11,410 nt of DNA from Treponema sp. (GCA_031275035.1 JAISPH010000173.1:1-11410); one strand, 5' to 3'; counted from the stretch's first letter, positions 1 to 6,695 are shown. A program made the numbers and translations. Notes: generated by a model from the letters alone, not told the origin.

Positions 1-2
1 TT

Positions 3-611
3 GTCATTTCCGATAATTTTAAATCGGCAAGCATTGAAACGGAATCCCTGTCAATCCCGGCCGCCGCTTCTTTAAAGACAGCCTGGCTTACCAGGATTAC
101 CGGCGGTTCAAATTTGAATTTGGGGATAATTCTTGCCGTGGCCGCCGTGGTAATTATCAATTTTATTCTGGATAAAACCACCCTTGGCTATCAGATGAAG
201 GCGGTCGGGTTTAACCGTTACGCCGCCCAGTACGGCGGCATCAGCGTAGCCCGCAACACAATCCTGGCGATGTCAATTTCAGGGGCCCTGGCGGGATTGG
301 CCGGCCTCACGTATTACTGCGGATATTTAAATAATATTCAGATTGGCGTCATGCCGGGCCAGGGTTTTGACGGCATCGCGGTGGCGCTGCTGGCAAATGT
401 TTCCCCTTTAGGGGTCGTGTTATCCGCTCTTTTCTTTGCGGTTCTGCAAACGGGCAAAGGTTTTATGAACGCCATGCTGCCGATACCGCCGGAAATTGCC
501 GATATCATCATTGCGGTCATTATCTATTTTTCGGCCACCAGCGTCTTAATCCAGACAAAGATGGATAAAATCAAAAGATTTTTCCATTCTCCAAAAACAG
601 GGGAGGCGTAA
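3..611 (+). CDS. Nucleoside-type ABC transporter permease, first subunit (5' truncated by window)
   Basis: This is an inner-membrane permease of an ABC importer in the BPD_transp_2 family, most like the NupP/YufP subunits that work with PnrA/BmpA-type nucleoside-binding lipoproteins. The reading frame is open from base 3 with no stop, so the gene starts outside the window; the TTG at 114 is only an internal codon. The visible 202 residues include a hydrophobic helix (LGIILAVAAVVIINFIL), the cytoplasmic coupling loop around TTLGYQMKAVGFNRYAA, glycine-rich helices (SGALAGLAGL), the family-typical stretch GFDGIAVALLANVSPLG and a basic C-terminal tail. It ends one base before the next permease gene, so the two are surely co-transcribed. 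The ATPase and binding protein are expected upstream, outside the window. The substrate (nucleoside or another small ligand) cannot be fixed from the permease alone. Confidence 0.88.
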   Translation, partial: VISDNFKSASIETESLSIPAAASLKTAWLTRITGGSNLNLGIILAVAAVVIINFILDKTTLGYQMKAVGFNRYAAQYGGISVARNTILAMSISGALAGLAGLTYYCGYLNNIQIGVMPGQGFDGIAVALLANVSPLGVVLSALFFAVLQTGKGFMNAMLPIPPEIADIIIAVIIYFSATSVLIQTKMDKIKRFFHSPKTGEA

Positions 612-612
612 C

Positions 613-1560
613 ATGTGGGACTTTATTCAGCAAATAGCGCCTTATGCTATAGCATACACCGTCCCGATTTTTGTTACCGCGCTGGGGGGGTGTATATCCG
701 AACGAAGCGGCATCATCAATATAGGCCTGGAAGGACTTATGGTGGTAGGATCCTTTATCGGGGGTATATGTGTATATTATCTGGGACCCCATATCGGATA
801 TGGAACAGCCGCATGGATTGGCGTCCTATTGGGTATGGCCGGAGGCGTCTTGTTTTCGGTTCTGCATGCCTTCGCCTGTATCAATCTTTCGGCGGATCAA
901 ACCATCAGCGGCATCGCCGTTAATATGGTAACGGGAGCCTTGGTTCTTTTTTGTTCCCGCGGTATTACCGGTACCGCCACCCTGGTGATAAACAGCATGA
1001 TCCGGGTAGATGTTCCGCTGTTGAACCGCATACCGGTTGCCGGAAGACTGTTGTTTACAGACACCTATACTACCACCTGGCTTATAACGATCCTTCTTGC
1101 CGGCGTTTGGTTTCTTATCGAAAAAACGCCCTTTGGACTGCGGCTTCGGGCCTGCGGCGAATACCCCGAAGCGGCTGCCGCCGTGGGCATACGGGTAGCG
1201 CATATACGCTACATCGGGGTGCTCTTTTCCGGCGCGCTGGCCGGAATAGGAGGAGCCGTTTATACCGTTACCATTGCGGGCCAGTCCAGCGGATCGGTCG
1301 GCGGTCTTGGCTTTTTGGCAATCGCGGGAGTCATCTTTGGTCAGTGGCGCGTATTCCGTATATTATTTGCCACTTTGTTTTTTGGCTTTTCCGTTACCAT
1401 CGCTCAGATATCGATGCTGCTTCCGGTTATGACAGGTATTCACCCGCTTATCCTAAAAATATTCCCCTATGCGATCACCTTATTGGTATTGGTCGTTTTT
1501 TCAAAATCCTCACACGCGCCGGCGGCAGAAGGGAAAATCTTCGATTATAAGAAAGGATAG
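613..1560 (+). CDS. Nucleoside-type ABC transporter permease, second subunit (NupQ/YufQ-like)
   Basis: This is the second membrane subunit of the same importer, 315 residues, of normal length for the family. About eight to ten hydrophobic segments can be seen. Near the N-terminus is SERSGIINIGLEG (residues 29-41), a hallmark of this BPD_transp_2 subgroup. The cytoplasmic loop that contacts the ATPase is at about 172-193 (TPFGLRLRACGE then PEAAAAVGI). The segment GGLGFLAIAGVIFGQW (230-245) is also typical. The start ATG sits one base after the previous stop and has a strong ribosome site, GGGGAGG, at 600-606. It is the last gene of the operon, followed by a hairpin and T-run. The family assignment is firm; the nucleoside substrate is inferred from similarity to the NupPQ and PnrCD proteins. 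Confidence 0.9.
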   Translation: MWDFIQQIAPYAIAYTVPIFVTALGGCISERSGIINIGLEGLMVVGSFIGGICVYYLGPHIGYGTAAWIGVLLGMAGGVLFSVLHAFACINLSADQTISGIAVNMVTGALVLFCSRGITGTATLVINSMIRVDVPLLNRIPVAGRLLFTDTYTTTWLITILLAGVWFLIEKTPFGLRLRACGEYPEAAAAVGIRVAHIRYIGVLFSGALAGIGGAVYTVTIAGQSSGSVGGLGFLAIAGVIFGQWRVFRILFATLFFGFSVTIAQISMLLPVMTGIHPLILKIFPYAITLLVLVVFSKSSHAPAAEGKIFDYKKG

Positions 1561-1572
1561 CTTGCATATCCA

Positions 1573-1603
1573 GGAAGCCGGCTTCCCGGCCTTTGCTTTT
1601 TTT
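1573..1603 (+). terminator. Rho-independent terminator after the permease operon
   Basis: A GC-rich hairpin (GCCGG, loop CTTC, CCGGC at 1577-1590) is followed by TTTGCTTTTTTT (1592-1603). The overlapping sequence GGAAGCCGGCTTCC (1573-1586) is itself a perfect palindrome. It lies 12 bases after the permease stop, where the transcript should end, and it separates the operon from the AraC-type gene. Confidence 0.8.
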
Positions 1604-1605
1604 AC

Positions 1606-1634
1606 TTGGAATATAAACTTTTCCGTGTTATAAT
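1606..1634 (+). promoter_or_regulatory. Sigma70-type promoter for the AraC-family gene
   Basis: A -35 box TTGGAA (1606-1611) and a perfect -10 box TATAAT (1629-1634) are separated by 17 bases, the optimal spacing. Transcription would start near 1641 and give an untranslated leader of about 125 bases before the regulator gene. The promoter begins directly after the terminator T-run, so the regulator looks independently transcribed. Confidence 0.7.
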
Positions 1635-1728
1635 CGCCAAATCGGCTGTTCCATGGACAGGCTCCGCCGCTTCCTGTTTAAAGGCTGCAAGAATGCGGTT
1701 CCCAAAGTAGTCATGTTGTATTCAAGTC

Positions 1729-1748
1729 AATAATGTGTCTGCATTATT
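1729..1748. repeat. Inverted repeat just upstream of the AraC-family start (operator or leader hairpin)
   Basis: AATAATG (1729-1735) and CATTATT (1742-1748) are perfect complements around a 6-base spacer, TGTCTG. The repeat ends 18 bases before the ATG and just ahead of the ribosome site AAAAGG (1757-1762). It could be an operator, perhaps autoregulatory, or a weak hairpin in the leader. Only the symmetry is seen; the role is inferred. Confidence 0.4.
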
Positions 1749-1766
1749 AACATAGTAAAAGGTACC

Positions 1767-2669
1767 ATGAAGAAAAGAAATGTTTCAGAGAATTTTTTCG
1801 TCTATTTTGATATTACCAAAAACCCACAGGCTCCCCTGTATATTACCACCGTCGGAAAGGCGTCCATAGCCCCCCATGAAACCTATCCGTATAATTGGAA
1901 AGAACATCCAAAAAAATACACTATGAATTGGGAAAAGGGGCGTGTTCTGGATGAGTACCAATTCTTGTTTATCAGCGAGGGAAGCGGCCGGCTGCGCTCA
2001 TTTGAGGGGGAATTTCCCATAAGGCCGGATAACCTTGTGGTGCTTGTTCCCGGAGAAAAGCACCGGTATATTCCGGACCAGGAAACAGGCTGGACCGAAC
2101 ATTGGATAGGATTTACGGGAACGATCCCGGACGAATGGATAGCCGGAGGGCTTTTGGAAAAGGTTATCACCATACATCCTATCCTTAACCACATGGAAAC
2201 GCTCACCGCCTTTGAAGAGGCGGTTAATTTCGCCCGGGACCGGCGGTATGCCGTACAACCCCTGATCGTTTCCTGCGTAACCCGGATTTTTGCCTATCTC
2301 ACGGAAGATCAATATTTAAGGCTTAACAGGACAAGCTATGACATCATCGAAGAATCAAAAAACATTTTCGAGAAAAACATTTACCACCCTATTGGAATGA
2401 CGGATCTAACGGGCATACTGCACATCAATTATCAGCATCTTCGTAACCAGTTCAGGATAAAAACTGGCCTTTCCCCTTATCAGTATTTTTTACAGATGAA
2501 AATTGACAAAGCAAAAGAACTGCTTCAGGAGGGCGCCTTAAGCATTAAAGAAATATCATACAAGCTGTCCTTTGAAAGTCCCTACTATTTTTCCCGGCTT
2601 TTCAAGCGAAAGACCGGCATAGCTCCTTCCCAATGGAATAGTACCGCCTACCTTGAAGACCTAAACTGA
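1767..2669 (+). CDS. AraC-family transcriptional regulator
   Basis: This is a 300-residue DNA-binding regulator with the two-domain AraC plan. The N-terminal part (about 60-120) looks like the cupin-type ligand-binding domain: a strand pattern around YQFLFISEGSGRL, then PDNLVVLVPGEKHRY and the common WTEHWIGFTG motif. The C-terminal part (about 195-290) holds two helix-turn-helix units: the first around MTDLTGILHINYQHLRNQF, the second ending in the family signature region (IKEISYKLSFESPYYFSRLF, then KRKTGIAPSQW). This domain order is typical of sugar- or metabolite-responsive activators. The ATG at 1767 has AAAAGG four bases upstream, a close but usable site. It follows the permease operon on the same strand, but a terminator and its own promoter lie between them, so regulation of the importer is possible but not shown. 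The ligand is unknown. Confidence 0.92.
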   Translation: MKKRNVSENFFVYFDITKNPQAPLYITTVGKASIAPHETYPYNWKEHPKKYTMNWEKGRVLDEYQFLFISEGSGRLRSFEGEFPIRPDNLVVLVPGEKHRYIPDQETGWTEHWIGFTGTIPDEWIAGGLLEKVITIHPILNHMETLTAFEEAVNFARDRRYAVQPLIVSCVTRIFAYLTEDQYLRLNRTSYDIIEESKNIFEKNIYHPIGMTDLTGILHINYQHLRNQFRIKTGLSPYQYFLQMKIDKAKELLQEGALSIKEISYKLSFESPYYFSRLFKRKTGIAPSQWNSTAYLEDLN

Positions 2670-2748
2670 TAAACGGCCGAGGAGGATCTCCGGGGGCGAT
2701 GATCCGCGGAAAAGTTTCATAAGGCCGCGCAATCCCCGCCCCGCCGCA
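2670..2748. other. Convergent gap between the AraC-family gene and tag
   Basis: This 79-base gap separates two convergent genes. It holds only a weak imperfect hairpin (GGATC and GATCC around a 12-base loop) and no T-run on either strand. I see no convincing terminator. Confidence 0.5.
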
Positions 2749-3342
2749 TCACCGGACCGGTACGGAGACATCCGCTATCCCGTTTTTAATTTCCCTGTAG
2801 CGGAAACAGCCGGTGATATGATCGTTGATAAGGCCCGTGGCCTGCATGTGGGAATACATGATGGTACTTCCGAGAAAACGGAACCCCCGCTTCTTCATAT
2901 CCGCGGCGACCCGGTCCGATAATTCCGTCCTGGCTGGCAGTTCTTCGAGGCTTTTCCACTTTCCGGTTACCGTTTTACCGCCGGTAAAGCCCCAGATATA
3001 ACTGGAAAAGCTGCCGAATTCCCGCTGGACTTCGAGGAAGCGCCGGGCGTTGTTTATGGAAGCCTCTATTTTAAGGCGGTTGCGGACTATCCCCGGATTG
3101 GCAAGCAGTTCCGCCTTTTTCTTTTCCCCGTAGCGGGCTACCTTCCGCGGATCAAAGCCATCGTAGGCTTTGCGGTAATTTTCCCGTTTTTTCAAAATGG
3201 TTATCCAGCTTAGTCCGGCCTGGGCGGATTCAAGCACCAAAAATTCAAACTGTTTCCGGTCGTCAAAGACAGGCGCCCCCCATTCCGTGTCGTGATACTG
3301 CATGTACAACTCGGAACCCATGCACCATTCACATCGTTTCAA
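2749..3342 (-). CDS. tag: DNA-3-methyladenine glycosylase I
   Basis: This base-excision repair enzyme removes 3-methyladenine from alkylated DNA and leaves an abasic site. The 197 residues match the Tag family from end to end. The zinc ligands are present at the family positions: C4, H17, H175 and C179. The active-site residues Y16, E38 and W46 are also visible (QYHDTEWG; LESAQAGLSW). KKRGFRFLGSTIMYSHMQA followed by GLINDH is the conserved C-terminal core. The start ATG is inside the end of the upstream CHASE2 gene, a 14-base overlap, and the protein begins MKRCEW, as expected for Tag. The best purine-rich site (GGGAGG) lies about 14 bases upstream, farther than usual, so translational coupling to the preceding gene is likely. 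No odd or missing residues were found. Confidence 0.96.
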   Translation of the reverse strand: MKRCEWCMGSELYMQYHDTEWGAPVFDDRKQFEFLVLESAQAGLSWITILKKRENYRKAYDGFDPRKVARYGEKKKAELLANPGIVRNRLKIEASINNARRFLEVQREFGSFSSYIWGFTGGKTVTGKWKSLEELPARTELSDRVAADMKKRGFRFLGSTIMYSHMQATGLINDHITGCFRYREIKNGIADVSVPVR

Positions 3343-5746
3343 GCCGGTCCCTCCCGCTGTCCCGGCGCTTTACCAGGAGCTCGTAGAACATTTCCTTCTC
3401 CCCGCTTTCCTGATCCGCCAGAACATCCAGCTTCCGTATGGGTATGGTATCCAGCTTTTCGCTTACCACCCTGGTTACCAGAGCCTGGGCGTTGTAACGG
3501 GAAGCCAGATTCGCCAGAATCCGGGCCCGGATCACCGGATAGCCCGCGGCCCTGTAGCCTGACGCGGGGGAATAGCTGAAGGCGCATTCCCCGGCATCGA
3601 CGCCGAAATGCCACGAGGCTGCTTCGGGGCTGTCCTGGAGAAGATCGAAGATGAAGCCCGCCGCCTTGACGGCAAAACTTTCCCCAAAGGGGAGGCGCAT
3701 CCCCAGAAGGGCGTTCCGCTCCAGGGGGGAGCCGAAGGCGATAAAAACCAGATCCCCCTCAAAGCCGGCAAGAACGCCGCCGGCCCGGGCAAACCTATTG
3801 AAGACCCGGTCCCTGAACCGGGCGGTTTCGGCGGAGGCCGCCAGGGGATCGTGCCGGGGAATGGGGACAAGGTTTTTTACCGCCACCACGGCGCTTTCCG
3901 CAAGAACCGTTTCGGAGGGAAGGGGCCGGCGGCGGCGGACCAGAACCTTGAGGTATTCGGGGGAAACGTGGGCCCCATAGGCGCCGCGGATCAGTCCTGC
4001 GGCGTTTTCCTTGACAAAAAGGGCGCAACATACCGAAACCCCGGTTCCGGCGGCGCAGGCCGCCAGAGGTATCAGCGGATCAATCCAACAGGAGCTGAAA
4101 ATAAAGCTGAGGGAAAAGGCCGCCGCCGTAAGGAGGAGGAAGCCGAAGCCTATCCCCAGGGAGAGGAGGGGCCCGGTCTTCCGTATCAGGATTAGAAGAA
4201 GCAGCGCCGCCCCCAGGGACCAGAAAAAAATATGCCGTTCCGATCCGGGAACGATGGCCCTGGCCGTGATGATGCTGTTGGCCAGAATCGCCGAAGCCTC
4301 GGCATCCGAGGGGAGCGCGCCCGCCCTCCGGCCTGAAATGCCGGGACGGGGCCGGGCCTGATCCGGCGCGCCGGACTCCCCGCCGTTTCCCTCCCTGGAG
4401 GAAGGGGCCGAACCCAGAATACAAAAAGAAAAAGCCAGAGCCTCCTCAAGGCGGGTCCGCAGTTCCGCAAGCTCCGCATACCGGGCGCGCAGAGACGCCA
4501 CGGCCCCGCCGGCTTCGTCCGGAGTATCCGCAAAAAAACGATCCAGGGCGCGAAAATACCGGCGCCGGGCGTCGATCCAGGCCCCCCGGTCTCCGCCCTC
4601 CCCTATCAGCGTTTTCCTGAGAGAGAGGGCATGATCGTAGAGCACCCCCGGATACGCGCCGGGCTCAAGGCCCTGGTAGATCCCCAGGTCCTCCGCTTCT
4701 CCCAGCATACGGCGAAGCTCCCGGTCCGCCTCTTCGTAGGCCAGCAGATCCGCCAGAGAAATTTTCCGCAGCGCCCCGGGACCGGGCTTTTCAACAAGGA
4801 GGGCTCCGCCGCTGTCCAGGGGGATAAGCCGCTCCGCCGCTTCGCCTGTTTCCCCGGACAGGGGAGATGGAAAAACCCGGTAGGACAGGGCCGGTCCGAA
4901 TTCGGTATAAACAATGCTGAAACCGCGCCGTTCTCCGGGGACAAGCTTGAGGGCGGCATAGACGGCATGTTCGGTCTCCCCGCCGGCACTGCGCAGCACC
5001 GGGGCAATGCGGCGGAGCACGCCCTCCGGGTCGGGCCGGCTCCTGGAATAGATCCCCGGACCGGCGGCGGCCGCGGCGTTTCCCGGGCCGAGGGAAGCCT
5101 CCGCCCTTTCTTCGGGCCCAGGACCGTTTCCGGGGGCGGACCGGTTTATCCTGATCCTGAGATCGCCGGGAATGATTACCCTGCCGAAACGGGCCGCCGC
5201 ATCCTCAAAGCGGCGGAGACCGGTCTCGTCCTGGCGGACCAGGGCGGCTATCAGCCTCTCCTTGCCCCGCCCGGTAAGGCTTATCAGATCCTCCACATAC
5301 CGGTCCGCCTCACCGGGCGCTATAAAACCCATGCGTATGGCCTCAAAGAGGTTCCGTATATTCCGGCCCAGCAGTTCGTATTCTTCGTCAAAACGGAGGA
5401 GCAGCTCTTCCTCATTGCCCGCGGCGGATACCCCCAGAACCGGAGCCTGGATAATCAGGGCCCCGGCGTCCATTTCGATCAGCGCCGTTATCAGCTGCGC
5501 CGCCGCCAGGGGATGTACAATATTTCCCTCGGCGCTCAGGACCGGTCCTCCGGTTCCGGTATCAATGATGAGGACCTCCCGGGAAACCGGCGGCGGCGGG
5601 CGGAAGGACATCAGATAGTCGTAGTGGGGGCCAAGCCGGGGGCCGGAAAGGAGACGGTTCATCAATACCGCCGCAGCCAGGGCGGCGCAGAAGGAAATAA
5701 GGCCCCGCAGAAGTATCTTTTTTTTGGAAACAGGATGCGCCGCCAT
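3329..5746 (-). CDS. CHASE2-domain membrane sensor with a degenerate class III cyclase-like domain
   Basis: This 805-residue protein appears to be a membrane-anchored extracytoplasmic sensor. There is one N-terminal helix (about 12-31). A long periplasmic region follows (about 40-500) with CHASE2 features: HYDYLMSFR near its start, VLIIDTG, and ASAILANSIITARAI at its end. Gly/Pro/Ala-rich linkers interrupt it near 205-235 and 447-480. Three closely spaced helices follow at about 506-522, 527-550 and 554-577. The C-terminal domain (about 585-795) begins GAHVSPEYLKVL and aligns with class III nucleotide cyclases. Only the second metal Asp is kept (GD at 664-665). The first metal Asp position is Lys (VAVKNLV), and in GYPVIRARILANL the adenine-selecting Asp and the transition-state Asn and Arg are replaced. 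It is probably catalytically dead and may signal by binding or dimerising. It is the first gene of a unit with tag. Confidence 0.85.
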   Translation of the reverse strand: MAAHPVSKKKILLRGLISFCAALAAAVLMNRLLSGPRLGPHYDYLMSFRPPPPVSREVLIIDTGTGGPVLSAEGNIVHPLAAAQLITALIEMDAGALIIQAPVLGVSAAGNEEELLLRFDEEYELLGRNIRNLFEAIRMGFIAPGEADRYVEDLISLTGRGKERLIAALVRQDETGLRRFEDAAARFGRVIIPGDLRIRINRSAPGNGPGPEERAEASLGPGNAAAAAGPGIYSRSRPDPEGVLRRIAPVLRSAGGETEHAVYAALKLVPGERRGFSIVYTEFGPALSYRVFPSPLSGETGEAAERLIPLDSGGALLVEKPGPGALRKISLADLLAYEEADRELRRMLGEAEDLGIYQGLEPGAYPGVLYDHALSLRKTLIGEGGDRGAWIDARRRYFRALDRFFADTPDEAGGAVASLRARYAELAELRTRLEEALAFSFCILGSAPSSREGNGGESGAPDQARPRPGISGRRAGALPSDAEASAILANSIITARAIVPGSERHIFFWSLGAALLLLILIRKTGPLLSLGIGFGFLLLTAAAFSLSFIFSSCWIDPLIPLAACAAGTGVSVCCALFVKENAAGLIRGAYGAHVSPEYLKVLVRRRRPLPSETVLAESAVVAVKNLVPIPRHDPLAASAETARFRDRVFNRFARAGGVLAGFEGDLVFIAFGSPLERNALLGMRLPFGESFAVKAAGFIFDLLQDSPEAASWHFGVDAGECAFSYSPASGYRAAGYPVIRARILANLASRYNAQALVTRVVSEKLDTIPIRKLDVLADQESGEKEMFYELLVKRRDSGRDRLETM

Positions 5747-5752
5747 GTTCGA

Positions 5753-5758
5753 ATTATA
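5753..5758 (-). promoter_or_regulatory. -10 box placed for a possibly leaderless CHASE2 transcript
   Basis: Read on the minus strand, a perfect TATAAT lies only six bases before the CHASE2 ATG (5746-5744). Transcription from it would begin at or next to the start codon. No good -35 box is found 16-18 bases upstream, and no Shine-Dalgarno sequence precedes the ATG. The hexamer is seen; its use is inferred. Confidence 0.4.
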
Positions 5759-5802
5759 GCACTTTTTCCCGTTGGGTTATATACTGATAGCAGGCCCTTA
5801 AC

Positions 5803-5821
5803 GCGCCGTAAATGACGGCGC
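5803..5821. repeat. Perfect inverted repeat, hairpin 1 of the intergenic cluster
   Basis: GCGCCGT (5803-5809) and ACGGCGC (5815-5821) form a perfect 7-bp stem with loop AAATG. It lies between the divergent CHASE2 and DUF4398-like genes, where no transcript terminus is expected on the plus strand. No long T-run follows on either strand. Confidence 0.55.
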
Positions 5822-5824
5822 TTT

Positions 5825-5867
5825 CAATAGAGTTGTTCAAAAACGGAAGTTCCGGACAGCTCTATTG
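5825..5867. repeat. 14-bp inverted repeat, hairpin 2 of the intergenic cluster
   Basis: CAATAGAGTTGTTC (5825-5838) can pair with GGACAGCTCTATTG (5854-5867) along 14 positions: 12 Watson-Crick and two that are G-U wobbles in plus-strand RNA. The 15-base loop contains the small palindrome GGAAGTTCC. The preserved pairing through wobbles suggests the RNA form matters, or that this is an old mobile-element end. Its origin is not recognised. Confidence 0.5.
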
Positions 5868-5875
5868 TTAAGAGC

Positions 5876-5908
5876 GGCTTTTTCAAAATCTGATATTTTG
5901 AAAAAGCC
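5876..5908. repeat. Perfect 14-bp inverted repeat, hairpin 3 of the intergenic cluster
   Basis: GGCTTTTTCAAAAT (5876-5889) and ATTTTGAAAAAGCC (5895-5908) are exact complements around the loop CTGAT. The stem is long and perfect, but no T-run follows on either strand, so it is not a classical terminator. It ends five bases before the ATGA that precedes the omega-RNA-like element. Confidence 0.6.
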
Positions 5909-5917
5909 TCAATATGA

Positions 5918-6100
5918 ACCTCCCCGCCCTGAAAGGCAGGGTGTCTTGTAAACGTTACCTTGTTTACAAGGTTCGTTCTGTAAAGAAATTATTTAACCGT
6001 GGGATCTACTGCCGGTTTTTGTTGGTGTTACCAATTCTAACCGCCCTAAAACTCGCACACGAAAGTGTGCAGAGGGTATTAGATCCCACTGCGAATAAAC
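5918..6100 (+). ncRNA. HEARO/omega-RNA-like structured mobile element without nuclease gene
   Basis: The element directly follows ATGA (5914-5917). In order it can form: a CCCCGCC/GGCAGGG hairpin (5922-5928 with 5935-5941, one A-C mismatch); a perfect 9-bp hairpin CTTGTAAAC/GTTTACAAG (5945-5953 with 5962-5970); and a closing helix GTGGGATCT/AGATCCCAC (5999-6007 with 6081-6089). The closing helix encloses CGGTT/AACCG plus TTGGT/ACCAA (6013-6043) and a GCACAC-GAAA-GTGTGC tetraloop hairpin (6055-6070). It ends CTGCGAATAAAC. The start hairpin and end recur in a 47-nt copy at 9567-9613, which sets the boundaries. HEARO RNAs, now known as IscB omega RNAs, are described as inserting after ATGA or GTGA, which fits. 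No IscB, IsrB, TnpB or TnpA gene lies in the window, so this would be a stand-alone copy. A TnpB-type IS200/IS605 relic is the main alternative. Confidence 0.55.
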
Positions 6101-6119
6101 AAAATTAACAGGAGTGGAT

Positions 6120-6695
6120 ATGAAAAAGCTTTCATGCTTTTGGATAGTGATGACGGTGATGCTGAGTCTTGGCGGCTGCGCCAAAGCTCCGGTGGAAGAA
6201 ATGGACAACGCCGCCGCCGCGGTAACCAGGGCGGAGAACGATCCCGATGCCGCCGCCTATGCCGAAGGCGCCCTGATCCAGGCCCGGAATGCCCTGGCCA
6301 ATATGCAGAACGAGGCGGCGGAGAAACGTTACGATGCGGCCAGGGCCTATGCCGCAGAGGCGGTACGGGCGGCGGAAAAGGCCGTTTCCGACGGCAAGGC
6401 CGGAGCCGCCAGGGCCAGGGAAGAGGCCGCGGCCCTGCTGGCGCTGTTACCCGGCGCCATTGCCGAAACCGAACAGACCCTTATGGCGGCGAAGGGAAAA
6501 AATCTGGATCTGGACCTTGAAACCCTGGAGGCGGATATGGAGTATGTCCGCCGTACCGCGGATCAGGCGGCGGTTGCCGCCGCGGCGGACAGAAACAAGG
6601 ACGCCCTGGAACTGGGCCAGGCGGCCCGTTCTACCCTCAGCCAGATCAGCGCCAGGATCTCCGAAGCGGCTGTTCTGGTATCCAGGAAAAAGTAG
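6120..6695 (+). CDS. DUF4398-like alanine-rich lipoprotein
   Basis: This is a predicted lipoprotein of 191 residues. The signal peptide MKKLSCFWIVMTVMLSLGGC ends in a lipobox with the lipidated Cys at position 20. The mature part is very rich in Ala, Glu and Arg and looks fully helical (for example AAYAEGALIQARNALANMQ), consistent with a periplasmic helical bundle or coiled coil. It resembles the DUF4398 family of envelope lipoproteins, whose molecular role is unknown. The ATG at 6120 is preferred because AACAGGAG lies five bases before it; a GTG at 6114 in the same frame overlaps that ribosome site and is less likely. The gene begins 20 bases after the omega-RNA-like element, so its original promoter may have been displaced. 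Its last 50 bases overlap the convergent QueG-like gene. Confidence 0.75.
   Translation: MKKLSCFWIVMTVMLSLGGCAKAPVEEMDNAAAAVTRAENDPDAAAYAEGALIQARNALANMQNEAAEKRYDAARAYAAEAVRAAEKAVSDGKAGAARAREEAAALLALLPGAIAETEQTLMAAKGKNLDLDLETLEADMEYVRRTADQAAVAAAADRNKDALELGQAARSTLSQISARISEAAVLVSRKK

Noticed and set aside
4631..5815. 394-codon open frame on the plus strand
   Set aside because: It is antisense to the CHASE2 gene, in G/C-rich sequence where opposite frames stay open; it has no recognisable domain and no ribosome site.
5999..6089. tRNA-like domain: a 9-bp closing helix with internal hairpins
   Set aside because: There is no TTCGA-type T-loop, no anticodon arm with a 7-base loop and no CCA-type acceptor layout; it fits better as part of the mobile RNA element.
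5914..6108. 64-codon open frame starting at the ATGA of the omega-RNA-like element
   Set aside because: It covers the structured RNA, has no ribosome site and resembles no protein; the paired stems explain the sequence better.
6114..6119. GTG start for the DUF4398-like lipoprotein
   Set aside because: It overlaps the AGGAG ribosome site, which is properly spaced for the ATG at 6120.
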